A DNA stretch of 64,000 nt from Cellulomonas sp. (GTDB lineage: Bacteria > Actinomycetota > Actinomycetes > Actinomycetales > Cellulomonadaceae), in assembly GCF_017744555.1 (NCBI RefSeq), contig NZ_JAGIBD010000001.1, forward strand, positions 429,606 to 493,605, given 5' to 3'. Position 1 is the first letter of the stretch, and each line of letters starts with the position of its first letter. Shown in pieces: positions 17,088 through 26,002 of this stretch. Under the pieces are notes generated by a model, which had not been told where the DNA came from, searched no databases, and worked only from the letters and a program-made list of their open reading frames with translations. The position numbers and the translations under genes are program-made.

Positions 17088-20000
17088 ATGCTGCCTCGAC
17101 CGCGGACGCTCGCGATCGCGCTGACCGCTCTGGCGCTGCTCGCGGCAGGTGCGCCGCCCGTCGCCGCGCAGGTCGACCCGTCGGTCACCGGCCGGCTCTC
17201 GTTGTTCAAGCGGATCGAGAACCTCGACACGGGCGCGAGCGAGGGCCGTCGCGAGCTGTGGACGATGCACGCCGTCAACACCGAGGACCCCACCTACACG
17301 TTCTCCGGCAACGGGCTGAACGGCGTGCAGTCGCTCGAGGTGCCGGCCGGCGACTACACGATCAGCGAGTCCGACGGCGTGCCCGGCTACGCGTTCGTGA
17401 GCTGGGACTGCGGAGGTGCGGGCACGTTCACGACGCCGACGCCGACCATCACGGTCCCCGCGGGCGGCAACGTCACGTGCACGGTCCGCAACGACGCGCA
17501 GCAGGCCTTCCTCACGCTGCGGAAGGTCGTGGTGGGCGGCCCGTCGAGCCCGACCGCGTGGAACCTGTTCGCGAACGGCCCGACGAACGTCAAGGGCACC
17601 GACGGTGTGCGCGTCGCCGTGCGGATCGGTCAGTACCAGCTGTCCGAGTCGAGCGGTCCGAACGGCTACACCCCGAGCGACTGGGTGTGCACGGGCGGTC
17701 AGCAGGTGTCGGGCTCGTCGGTCGTCGTGGCGCTGGGCCAGGACGTCGTCTGCACGATCACGAACACCCGCGAGGTGGCCACGCCGCACCTGCTGACGCT
17801 CGTCAAGGACGTCGCGGGCGGCCCGGCGACCCCTGCGGACTTCCAGCTGACGGCGGCCGGACCGCAGACCGTGCAGGGCCCGTCGGGCTCGCCGACGGTG
17901 ACGCAGGTGCCGGTGCCGTCGGGCACGTACGCGCTCAGCGAGCTGCCGCTGTCGGCGCCGGCGTCGAGCGCGTACAGCGCGGGTGCGTGGAGCTGTACGG
18001 CGGGAACCGTCACGGGCGCGACGCTCACCCTCGCCGACAGCGACGGCGACGTCACGTGCCGCGTGACGAACACCTACACGGGCGGCTACCTCACGCTCGT
18101 CAAGGTCGCGCTCGGCGGCTCGGTCGTGCCGCAGGCGTGGACGCTGAGCGCGACGGGCGCCGGCGGGACGGTCGCGGGTGCCACGGGCAGCCCGGAGGTG
18201 ACGCACGTGGCGGTCCCCGCCGGCACGTACGCGCTCGCGGAGCAGGGTCCGACGAACTACTCGGCGTCCCCCTGGTCGTGCACGTCAGGCGGCGACGGAC
18301 CCGCCTCGGTGACGGTCGCGGCCGGCGCCGACATCACCTGCACGATCGTCAACACGATCGAGACGGCGAGCCTCACGCTCGTCAAGCAGGTCGACAACAC
18401 CGGCGGCGGCACGGCGGCCCCCGGCGACTTCTTCCTGCGGGCGGTGAGCGACCAGGGCGTGGTCATGGCCGGTCCGTCGGGCTCGCCCCTCGTCACGCAC
18501 GTGCGGGTCGCCACGGGGCAGACGTGGTCGCTGGGCGAGGACCCGGTACCCGGGTATGCCGCAGGCCCCTGGACGTGCGACGGCGTCGTGGCGGTCGACG
18601 ACGTCGTGACGATCTCCACGCCCGCGGACGTGACGTGCACGGTCACCAACACGTGGACCGGCGGCTACCTGACGCTCGTCAAGGAGGTCGTCGGCAGCTC
18701 GACCGACCCGAGCGCCTGGGACCTGTCCGCCACCGGTCCGGACGGCGTCACGCGCACCGGCCGCACGGGCGAGGCCGCGGTGACGCGCATCCCGGTCCCC
18801 GCGGGCGACTACACGCTGACGGAGGAGCAGGTCGCCGGGTTCACGGCCTCGCCGTGGGACTGCGGCGCCGCACCCGTCGCGGGCGCGGTCGTGAGCGTCG
18901 GCACGGGCGACGACGTCGTGTGCACCGTGACGAACACCGCGACCGAGCCGCACCTCACGCTGCGCAAGGTCGTCGACAGCACCGCGGGCGGCACGCTCGG
19001 CCCCACGTCCTGGCAGCTCACCGCGGACGGGCCGGTGCAGGTCAGCGGGGTCACCGGCACCGACGCCGTCACGCTCGTGGCCGTCCCGCCCGGCACGTAC
19101 GCGCTCAGCGAGTCGCCGGCCTCGACGCCCGACTACGACGCGTCGGCGTGGGTGTGCGTCAGCGGCCCGGGCACCACGCCGGTGGTGGGCGACTCCGTGA
19201 CGATCCCCGCGACGAACCTCGACGGCTCGCCGTGGACGGACGACGTCACGTGCACGGTCGTGAACACGGCGGTCGCGCCGCGCCTCACGCTGCGCAAGGT
19301 CGTCGACAACTCCGGCGGCGGCGAGGCGGCGCCGGGTGCGTTCGTGCTGCTCGGCGTCGGCCCGGACCTTCTCGTGGGGACCACGGGCGGCCCGGCGGTC
19401 ACGGACGTTCCGGTGCGGGCGGGCACGTACTCGCTGCTCGAGATCGGCCTGCCCCGCTACGCGCTCGACGGGTGGACGTGCGTCGACGACATCGGCGCCC
19501 CGGTGCCGGTGGTCGGCGGTGGCGTGACGCTCGACCTCGGCGACGACGTGACGTGCACGGCGACGAACCGGTGGACGGGTGCGCAGCTCCGGCTGACCAA
19601 GCAGGTGCTCGGCGGACCGTCGGTCGCGACCGACTGGACGCTCGTCGGCTCGCCGCCGATCGGCGGCTTCGGCGGCGTCTCGGGCCGCGGCGGCGTCGTC
19701 GGGGTCGTCGGGCCGGGGTCCGTCGAGCTGCACGAGATCGCGCAGACGGCGGTCGCCGAGCGGGGGTACGTCCGCGAGCGGTGGGACTGCGGAGAGGGGC
19801 ATCCGGTCACGGCCGGCGACCGGGTGGCCGTCGTGGCGAACGAGGAGGTGACCTGCACGGCCGTCAACCGGTGGGTCGGCTCGACGCTCACGCTGACCAA
19901 GGCCGTCGAGGGCGGCACTGCCGCTCCGGAGGACTGGACGCTCACCGCCCTCGGTGACACCGGCCCGGTCAGCGGTGCCAGCGGCTCGGTGGCCGTCACG

Positions 20001-20366
20001 CGGGCGTTCGTCGTGCCGGGCACGTACGCGCTCGCGGAGTCGGGCGGGCCGGCGGGGTACCGGTCAGAAGGGTGGGCCTGCACGGGCGCGACCGTGCTCG
20101 GCGACCTGTTGCTCGTCGAGGGCGAGCGGGACGTCGAGTGCACGGTGACGAACGTCGCGGTGCCGCCCGTCCCGCCGACGCCCGGGCCGACGCCCGATCC
20201 GACGGCGCCTCCCGCGGGCCCCGACGACCCCGGTGCGCCGACGGCGGCCGGCGGCCTGGTGCTGTCCGCGACGGGTGCGGAGACGGCGCCGGCGCTCCTG
20301 CTCGCCGGGGCGCTCGTCGCGCTCGGCCTGGGAGCGCTCGTCGCTGCCCGCCGCCGCAGGACCTGA
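17088..20366 (+). CDS. Surface protein of ten CnaB/SpaA-like repeats with sortase-type anchor
   Basis: Secreted 1092-residue protein. A signal peptide (TLAIALTALALLAAGAPPVAA) is followed by ten tandem domains of about 100 residues. Each begins LTLxK, has a central YxLSE-type Glu, then WxC, and ends CTxxN. The Lys, Glu and Asn match the positions that form a spontaneous isopeptide bond in CnaB domains, and all ten copies retain them. All ten also keep the two cysteines, predicting one disulfide per domain. A Pro-rich stalk, LSATG (sortase-like), a hydrophobic helix and RRRR end the protein. ATG 17088 follows GGGGGG. Likely a rigid cell-wall stalk or adhesin; the tip ligand is unknown. Confidence 0.88.
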   Translation: MLPRPRTLAIALTALALLAAGAPPVAAQVDPSVTGRLSLFKRIENLDTGASEGRRELWTMHAVNTEDPTYTFSGNGLNGVQSLEVPAGDYTISESDGVPGYAFVSWDCGGAGTFTTPTPTITVPAGGNVTCTVRNDAQQAFLTLRKVVVGGPSSPTAWNLFANGPTNVKGTDGVRVAVRIGQYQLSESSGPNGYTPSDWVCTGGQQVSGSSVVVALGQDVVCTITNTREVATPHLLTLVKDVAGGPATPADFQLTAAGPQTVQGPSGSPTVTQVPVPSGTYALSELPLSAPASSAYSAGAWSCTAGTVTGATLTLADSDGDVTCRVTNTYTGGYLTLVKVALGGSVVPQAWTLSATGAGGTVAGATGSPEVTHVAVPAGTYALAEQGPTNYSASPWSCTSGGDGPASVTVAAGADITCTIVNTIETASLTLVKQVDNTGGGTAAPGDFFLRAVSDQGVVMAGPSGSPLVTHVRVATGQTWSLGEDPVPGYAAGPWTCDGVVAVDDVVTISTPADVTCTVTNTWTGGYLTLVKEVVGSSTDPSAWDLSATGPDGVTRTGRTGEAAVTRIPVPAGDYTLTEEQVAGFTASPWDCGAAPVAGAVVSVGTGDDVVCTVTNTATEPHLTLRKVVDSTAGGTLGPTSWQLTADGPVQVSGVTGTDAVTLVAVPPGTYALSESPASTPDYDASAWVCVSGPGTTPVVGDSVTIPATNLDGSPWTDDVTCTVVNTAVAPRLTLRKVVDNSGGGEAAPGAFVLLGVGPDLLVGTTGGPAVTDVPVRAGTYSLLEIGLPRYALDGWTCVDDIGAPVPVVGGGVTLDLGDDVTCTATNRWTGAQLRLTKQVLGGPSVATDWTLVGSPPIGGFGGVSGRGGVVGVVGPGSVELHEIAQTAVAERGYVRERWDCGEGHPVTAGDRVAVVANEEVTCTAVNRWVGSTLTLTKAVEGGTAAPEDWTLTALGDTGPVSGASGSVAVTRAFVVPGTYALAESGGPAGYRSEGWACTGATVLGDLLLVEGERDVECTVTNVAVPPVPPTPGPTPDPTAPPAGPDDPGAPTAAGGLVLSATGAETAPALLLAGALVALGLGALVAARRRRT

Positions 20367-20373
20367 GACCGCA

Positions 20374-20841
20374 CTAGGCGACGGGCGTGAGGACGAACAC
20401 CCGGAGCTCGCGGACGGTGCGTGCGTCGTAGTCGTCGTACCCGGGCCAGATCGAGCGCAGCGAGTCCAGGAGCCGCGCGCGCTCGTCGCCCTCGGCGAGG
20501 TGTGCGACCACGTCGGTGCGCCGACCGCCGACGGTGACGGCGGCGCGGGGCTCGGCGAGCAGGTTGCCGGTCCAGGCGGGGTGGTGCTGCTGACCCCAGT
20601 TCGAGCCGATCACGACCCAGCGCTCGCCGTCGCGCGCGTACAGGAGCGCGGCGTCGCGCGGCTCGCCGGAGCGCCGGCCGGTGGTCGTGAGGATGAGGTG
20701 GGGGAGCGTGGGCCGGCCGAGCACGCTCCACCGCCCGGCGGTGGCCTTCTGGATGCGCCGGTCGAGCCGGGAGACGGCGCGGCCGAGGCGCGCGAACCAG
20801 CGGGTGCGGCCCGCTCGGCGCAGGGCGGCGGTGATGTCCAC
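20374..20841 (-). CDS. Ddn-like deazaflavin (F420)-dependent nitroreductase family protein
   Basis: Small split-beta-barrel protein (about 155 residues) of the Ddn family, which uses reduced F420 to reduce varied substrates; some members bind other flavins. Family motifs visible are LILTTTGRRSGEPRDAALLY, WVVIGSNWGQQHHPAWTGNL and WPGYDDYDART. GTG 20841 (VDITAALRR) is preferred because a CACACT box ends 7 bases upstream; GTG 20847 is an alternative and the track's 20928 start adds an unlikely Cys-rich tail. It converges on the surface protein gene. Physiological substrate unknown. Confidence 0.85.
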   Translation of the reverse strand: MDITAALRRAGRTRWFARLGRAVSRLDRRIQKATAGRWSVLGRPTLPHLILTTTGRRSGEPRDAALLYARDGERWVVIGSNWGQQHHPAWTGNLLAEPRAAVTVGGRRTDVVAHLAEGDERARLLDSLRSIWPGYDDYDARTVRELRVFVLTPVA

Positions 20842-21211
20842 GCCCACGAGTGTGCGGCACGGCCGCGGGTGCCGGTCCGCGGCGCTGACGGGCGCCCATA
20901 GCAGACACAAAGGTGCCGTGCATAGCACATAGGGGGTGCGCGGAGGGTCGAGATGTCCGATCTGCCTGCTCGGAGGCCAGATCCGGCACGTTTCCGGGAT
21001 GTTTCCGCAGGACCGTGTCTCGCATGTTGGACGGTACCGGCCAGTATCAATCAGGTAACGATCCGCCGTTCGGGGTCACCGTGCCCGATATGTCCGACCC
21101 TGCTTGACTAGCGTGTGCGCAACTCACGGCGGACGTGTATCTACGTGACATACCGGCGAGCAGTGCTGTAGCCGGACCGGAGGCACCGTCCACCCCTTCC
21201 CAGGAGGAACA

Positions 21212-23068
21212 TTGAAGATCAGGCGAATCAGCGCCGCCGCCGCGGTGGTCGCGGCCGGCGCGCTCGTGCTGGGCGCATGCTCCGGTCCGGCGGGCTCCAC
21301 CATCGAGGAAGACACCGCGGTCAACGTCGGTTGGAACGAGCCCTTCCGCTCGACCAACAACCTCACGTCGAACGGCAACGCGACGACGAACGCGAACGTT
21401 CTGTACCTGATGAACTCGTTCTTCAACTACTACGACGGCGACCTGAAGCTCGCGAAGAACGAGGACTTCGGCAAGTACGAGGTCGTCAGCGAGGACCCGT
21501 TCAAGGTCAAGTACACGATCAACGAGGGCGTCAAGTGGTCCGACGGCACGGCCGTCGACGCCGCGGACCTGATCCTCTACTGGGGCTCGCAGAACGACCA
21601 GTTCGACACCGTCACCGGTGACGACGTCGAGTACGGCGACGACGGCTCGATCGACGCGAAGGACGCCGCCGCGGTGTACTTCGACGGCTCGTCGCCGGCC
21701 ATGAACCTCATCACCGACTTCCCGGAGATCGGTGACGACGGCCGTTCCGTCACGCTGAGCTACACCGAGCCCCGCTCCGACTGGGAGGTCTCCTTCCAGG
21801 CGTCGCCGATCGCCGCCCACGCGCTGGCCAAGCTCGCGCTCGGCATCGACGACCCGAAGGAGGGCAAGAAGGCCGTCGAGGACGCGTTCAAGAACGACGA
21901 CAAGGCGGCTCTGGCGAAGCTCTCGAAGTCCTTCAACAACGACTTCAACTTCACCAAGCTCCCCGCCGAGAAGGAGAAGTACCTCTCCTACGGCGCGTAC
22001 GTCATCACGGACTACGTCGAGAACCAGTACCTGACGCTGTCCGCCAACAAGGACTACAGCTGGGGCCCGAAGCCCAAGGTCGAGTCGGTCACCATCCGCT
22101 ACACGGAGGACCCGCTCGCGTCCGTCACCGCCCTGCAGAACGGTGAGGTCGACCTCATCGCGCCGCAGTCCTCGGTGGACGTCCTCAAGACGCTCGACGG
22201 CATCCAGGGCGTCTCGTACACGACGGGCGACGAGGGCACGTTCGAGCACGTCGACCTGACCTTCAACAACGGCGGTCCGTTCGACCCGGCCACCTACGGC
22301 GGCGACGCCGAGAAGGCCAAGCTGGTCCGCCAGGCGTTCCTCAAGACGATCCCGCGCCAGGAGATCATCGACAAGCTCATCAAGCCGCTCAACCCGGACG
22401 CCAAGACGCGTGACTCGTTCACCGTCGTCCCGGGTGCCGCGAACTACGACGAGGTCATCAAGGCCAACGGCTCCGACGCGTGGACGAACGTCGACATCGA
22501 CGGTGCCAAGGCGCTCCTCGCGCAGGCCGGTGTCACGACCCCGGTCGACGTCCGCTTCCTGTACGGCAAGTCGAACGTCCGTCGTGCCAACGAGTTCCAG
22601 CTGATCTCGGCCTCGGCCGCGCAGGCGGGCTTCAACGTGCTCGACAACGGTGACGACGCCTGGGGCTCCAAGCTCGGCAACGGCACCTACGACGCGTCGC
22701 TGTTCGGCTGGCAGTCGACCAACACGTACGCCCTGAACTCCGAGGCGAACTACATCACCGACGGTCTGAACAACTTCGGTGGGTACTCCAACGAGAAGGT
22801 CGACGGCTGGTACAAGGACATGTCGACCAACACGGACGCGGACAAGGAGACCGAGCTCATCATCAACATCGAGAAGCAGATGAACGATGACGCGTTCGGT
22901 GTCAACATCTTCCAGTTCCCCGGTGTCGTCGCCCACCGCGACGTTCTGAAGGGCGTGTCGACGATCGCGCTGTCGCCGACCATCTTCTGGAACTACTGGG
23001 ACTGGGAGATCAGCGCGGACGACACCCTCGAGGGCCCGACGGAGACGCCGGCCCCCGCCGAGAGCTGA
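21212..23068 (+). CDS. Oligopeptide-type ABC transporter substrate-binding lipoprotein (family 5)
   Basis: Receptor of the DppA/OppA family, 618 residues, anchored as a lipoprotein (AGALVLGACSG). Family motifs include VKWSDGTAVDAADLILYW, SYGAYVITDY, NGEVDLIAPQSS and GPFDPATYGGDAEKA. Start TTG 21212 follows AGGAGGAAC closely. Compared with neighbours it uses more AAC, AAG and TTC codons and carries more Lys and Asn, consistent with high expression. A possible TAGCGT -10 lies at 21109. A strong hairpin follows the gene, so it may be expressed more than the permeases. Clearly paralogous to the receptor at 28758. Confidence 0.93.
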   Translation: MKIRRISAAAAVVAAGALVLGACSGPAGSTIEEDTAVNVGWNEPFRSTNNLTSNGNATTNANVLYLMNSFFNYYDGDLKLAKNEDFGKYEVVSEDPFKVKYTINEGVKWSDGTAVDAADLILYWGSQNDQFDTVTGDDVEYGDDGSIDAKDAAAVYFDGSSPAMNLITDFPEIGDDGRSVTLSYTEPRSDWEVSFQASPIAAHALAKLALGIDDPKEGKKAVEDAFKNDDKAALAKLSKSFNNDFNFTKLPAEKEKYLSYGAYVITDYVENQYLTLSANKDYSWGPKPKVESVTIRYTEDPLASVTALQNGEVDLIAPQSSVDVLKTLDGIQGVSYTTGDEGTFEHVDLTFNNGGPFDPATYGGDAEKAKLVRQAFLKTIPRQEIIDKLIKPLNPDAKTRDSFTVVPGAANYDEVIKANGSDAWTNVDIDGAKALLAQAGVTTPVDVRFLYGKSNVRRANEFQLISASAAQAGFNVLDNGDDAWGSKLGNGTYDASLFGWQSTNTYALNSEANYITDGLNNFGGYSNEKVDGWYKDMSTNTDADKETELIINIEKQMNDDAFGVNIFQFPGVVAHRDVLKGVSTIALSPTIFWNYWDWEISADDTLEGPTETPAPAES

Positions 23069-23093
23069 CGCTCTGATCCACACCGTGTGACAC

Positions 23094-23152
23094 CCACGCT
23101 CAGCGGGGGCACCACGGCGGTCAACCCGACCGTGGTGCCCCCGCTGGCGTGG
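23094..23152 (+). terminator. Strong stem-loop after the binding-protein gene
   Basis: A perfect 16-bp stem (AGCGGGGGCACCACGG and its complement, loop of 12) is extended by CCACGC/GCGTGG after a small bulge. No T-tract follows. It can terminate most transcription after the receptor gene or protect its 3' end. Confidence 0.7.
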
Positions 23153-23215
23153 CTCCGGAAAACCCGCCGCGACGGGTGCCGACCGGCGTGCCCACCTCGC
23201 GCGCGTAGAATTCGT

Positions 23216-23221
23216 CGGCAC
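23216..23221 (+). promoter_or_regulatory. -10 box (TAGAAT) for the permease genes
   Basis: TAGAAT lies about 30 bases before ATG 23252, after the stem-loop. It suggests the permease genes have their own promoter in addition to read-through from the receptor gene. Confidence 0.45.
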
Positions 23222-23251
23222 GAGCCCCGTCTCCAGGTCAAGGACCCCCTG

Positions 23252-24892
23252 ATGGCCACCACCACCACCTCCGGCAGCGCAGCAGCCGAGACCGACGCGC
23301 GATCCGCGTCGGACGTCGCTCCCGCTCCGGTCAGACGACAGCGCCGCGGCGCCCCCATGGCGACGTTCCTCGGTCGCCGGTTCCTGTCGTCGCTCATCGT
23401 CCTCGTCGGCGCGACGTTCATCGTGTACATGCTGCTGGCGTACGCGATCGACCCGCTCGAGGACCTGCGCACGAGCACCGCGCCGAACAAGCAGCAGCTG
23501 ATCGAGGCCCGCATCGCGGCGCTCAACCTCGACACCCCGCCGGCCCTGCGCTGGCTGCAGTGGCTGCGCGGCGCCGCCGGCTGCGTCGTCGGGAACTGCG
23601 ACCTGGGCACCAGCTGGGTCACGGGCGCCCAGGTCACCTCGATGCTGCAGGGCGCGGTCTACTCGACGGTGCAGCTCGTCGCCTCGGCGACGTTCCTGGC
23701 GATCGGCCTCGGCGTGGTCGTCGGCATCGTGTCCGCGCTGCGGCAGTACACCGGGTTCGACTACTCGGTGACGTTCGGCTCGTTCGTCCTCTACTCGCTC
23801 CCCAGCTTCTGGGTCGCCGTGCTGCTCAAGCAGTGGGGCGCCATCGGCTTCAACGACTTCCTCGCCGACCCCGTGGTGAAGACCGGGACGACCGTGCTCC
23901 TCGCACTGATCGCCGGCGTCGTCTGGTCGGCGATCATCGGCGGACCGCTGCGAAGGCGGCTCATCACGTTCGGCGTCGCCGGGGCGGCGACGGCCGCCGT
24001 GCTCGTGTTCATCTCCGAGACCGGCTGGCTGCTCGACCCGAGCCTCGGCCCCGTGGTCATCGGCGCGATCGGCGTCGGCATCGCCTACGCCGTCGTCGCG
24101 CTCGGTGCGGGCCTGAAGAACCGGCGTGCGCTGTACTCGGCGCTCACCACGGTCGCCCTCGGCGTCGCGCTCTACTACCCGCTGCAGTACGCGTTCGTGA
24201 ACGCGAGCTGGCCGCTCATCATCGGGCTCGCCGTCGTGGCGGTCGGCTCCGGCATCCTCATCGGCTACCTGTTCGGCGGGCCGGACCGCATCGTCTCGGC
24301 CCGGGCGGCGGCGATCACCGCGGTCGGCGTCGGCGTGCTGATCTTCGTCGACCGCGTCATGGCCGTCTGGTACACGTACTCGAACTCGACCCGCATCAAC
24401 GGCCGTCCGATCGCGACCATCGGGTCGCAGACGCCGGGCCTGCAGGGCGACTTCTGGGTCGAGGTGCTCGACAAGTTCACGCACCTGCTGCTGCCGACGA
24501 TCGCGCTCATCCTCATCTCGTTCGCGGCCTACACGCGGTACTCGCGGGCCAGCCTGCTCGAGGTCATGAACCACGACTACATCCGGACCGCGCGCGCCAA
24601 GGGCCTGCCCGAGCGCGTCGTCACGGTCCGCCACGGGTTCCGCAACTCCCTCATCCCGCTCGCGACCGTCGTGCCCCTCGACATCGCGGCCCTGTTCGGT
24701 GGCGCGATCATCACCGAGCGGATCTTCGCGTGGAGCGGCATGGGCACCATGTTCATCAAGGGTCTGCAGACGGCGGACGCGAACGTGGTCATGGGGTACT
24801 TCATCGTGACGGCCGCGCTGCTCGTCATCGCCAACATCGTCGTGGACTTCGTGTACGCGGCCCTCGACCCCCGGATCAGGGTGAACGCATGA
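23252..24892 (+). CDS. Oligopeptide ABC transporter permease, DppB-like, enlarged
   Basis: First permease, 546 residues, far longer than the usual 310-340 of DppB. The N-terminal FLGRRFLSSLIVLVGATFIVYML and the C-terminal core (SRASLLEVMNHDYIRTARAK, GGAIITERIFAWSGMG) are standard. Between LYSLPSFWVAVLLKQW and HLLLPTIALILISF lie about 230 residues with roughly six extra hydrophobic segments (for example FGVAGAATAAVLVFISE and PLIIGLAVVAVGSGILIGYL). ATG 23252 has AAGGA upstream. Its stop overlaps the next permease start as ATGA. The inserted region has no function I can name. Confidence 0.9.
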   Translation: MATTTTSGSAAAETDARSASDVAPAPVRRQRRGAPMATFLGRRFLSSLIVLVGATFIVYMLLAYAIDPLEDLRTSTAPNKQQLIEARIAALNLDTPPALRWLQWLRGAAGCVVGNCDLGTSWVTGAQVTSMLQGAVYSTVQLVASATFLAIGLGVVVGIVSALRQYTGFDYSVTFGSFVLYSLPSFWVAVLLKQWGAIGFNDFLADPVVKTGTTVLLALIAGVVWSAIIGGPLRRRLITFGVAGAATAAVLVFISETGWLLDPSLGPVVIGAIGVGIAYAVVALGAGLKNRRALYSALTTVALGVALYYPLQYAFVNASWPLIIGLAVVAVGSGILIGYLFGGPDRIVSARAAAITAVGVGVLIFVDRVMAVWYTYSNSTRINGRPIATIGSQTPGLQGDFWVEVLDKFTHLLLPTIALILISFAAYTRYSRASLLEVMNHDYIRTARAKGLPERVVTVRHGFRNSLIPLATVVPLDIAALFGGAIITERIFAWSGMGTMFIKGLQTADANVVMGYFIVTAALLVIANIVVDFVYAALDPRIRVNA

Positions 24893-25965
24893 CGCTCCAG
24901 CCCCCTCTCCAGCCCGCCGAGGCGCACCACGACCCGGCCGAGGCCGTGGAGCAGAACGAGAACGCCATCGAGCTCAAGGAGGTCGAGGGACTCTCGCAGG
25001 GCCGCATCGTCATGCGGCGGTTCCTCCGGCACCGCGGTGCCATGGTCTCGGCGTTCGTGCTGCTCTTCGTCATCCTCCTCGTGACGACGTCGATCGGCTG
25101 GGGTCCCATCCCCGGCTGGTGGAAGTACGGCTACAAGGAGCTCAACCCGATCACCAACGCGGGCGGCGCCCCGACCATGGGGTTCCACGACGGCGGCTTC
25201 ACGTTCGGTGAGCACCCGTTCGGCCAGGACAACATCGGCAAGGACGGCTTCGCGGTCGTCATGCGCGGCACGCAGCAGTCGCTCACGGTCATGTTCGTGC
25301 TCGGCATCGTCTCGACGCTCATCGGCATCATCGTGGGCTCGACGGCCGGCTTCTTCCGCGGCCGCACCGACAACGTGCTCATGCGCGTGACCGACATGTT
25401 CATCACGATCCCCGTGATCATGATCGGCGCGATCCTCGGCAAGTGGGTCGGCGGGGCGAGCCCGTGGGCGCTCGCGTTCGCGCTGGCGGTCATCTCGTGG
25501 ACCGGCATGGCGCGGCTCGTGCGTGGCGAGTTCCTGTCGCTGCGCGAGCGGGAGTTCGTCGACGCCGCGCGCGTCGCGGGAGCCAGCAACGGCCGCATCA
25601 TGTTCAAGCACATCCTGCCGAACGCGATCGGCGTGATCATCGTCAACGCGACGCTGCTCATGGCCGCCGCCATCCTGCTGGAGACCGCGCTCAGCTACCT
25701 CGGCTTCGGCATCACGAGCCCCGAGGTCTCGCTGGGCCAGCTCATCAGCGAGTACCAGACCGCCTTCGCGACGCGTCCGTGGCTGTTCTGGTGGCCGGGC
25801 CTGTTCATCGTGACGATCGCGCTGACGATCAACTTCATCGGTGACGGTCTGCGAGACGCGTTCGACCCGCGGCAGCGGCGCATCCCGACCCGTCGGGCGC
25901 TCGCGCGTGCCGACCGCCGTCGTGAGCACGCCGCGGCTCGTGCGGCCGCGTCGGCGAAGGCCTGA
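24889..25965 (+). CDS. Oligopeptide ABC transporter permease, DppC-like
   Basis: Second permease of 358 residues. The DppC N-terminal signature (MRRFLRHRGAMVSAFVLLFV) follows a hydrophilic head of about 40 residues. The periplasmic part carries GEHPFGQDNIGKDGFAVVMRG, and the coupling helix region is SLREREFVDAARVAGASN with KHILPNAIGVIIV. About six helices, as usual. ATGA overlap with the preceding permease indicates coupled translation. The C-terminus is Arg/Ala-rich. It heterodimerises with the DppB-like subunit and is powered by the fused ATPase downstream. Confidence 0.94.
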   Translation: MTLQPPLQPAEAHHDPAEAVEQNENAIELKEVEGLSQGRIVMRRFLRHRGAMVSAFVLLFVILLVTTSIGWGPIPGWWKYGYKELNPITNAGGAPTMGFHDGGFTFGEHPFGQDNIGKDGFAVVMRGTQQSLTVMFVLGIVSTLIGIIVGSTAGFFRGRTDNVLMRVTDMFITIPVIMIGAILGKWVGGASPWALAFALAVISWTGMARLVRGEFLSLREREFVDAARVAGASNGRIMFKHILPNAIGVIIVNATLLMAAAILLETALSYLGFGITSPEVSLGQLISEYQTAFATRPWLFWWPGLFIVTIALTINFIGDGLRDAFDPRQRRIPTRRALARADRRREHAAARAAASAKA

Positions 25966-25985
25966 TCCCATGAGCGGCTGCTCAG

Positions 25986-26002
25986 GGCGTCGCCCCGACG
26001 CC
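25986..26002. terminator. Hairpin between convergent permease and PH-protein genes
   Basis: GGCGTCG-CCC-CGACGCC forms a perfect 7-bp stem immediately before the stop of the minus-strand gene. It fits a bidirectional terminator, implying the fused ATPase downstream needs its own promoter. Confidence 0.5.

Noticed and set aside
21047-24634. 1195-residue minus-strand ORF
   Set aside because: It is the antisense of the receptor and first permease, Arg/Val/Asp-rich with no family motif; long antisense ORFs are expected at this GC content.
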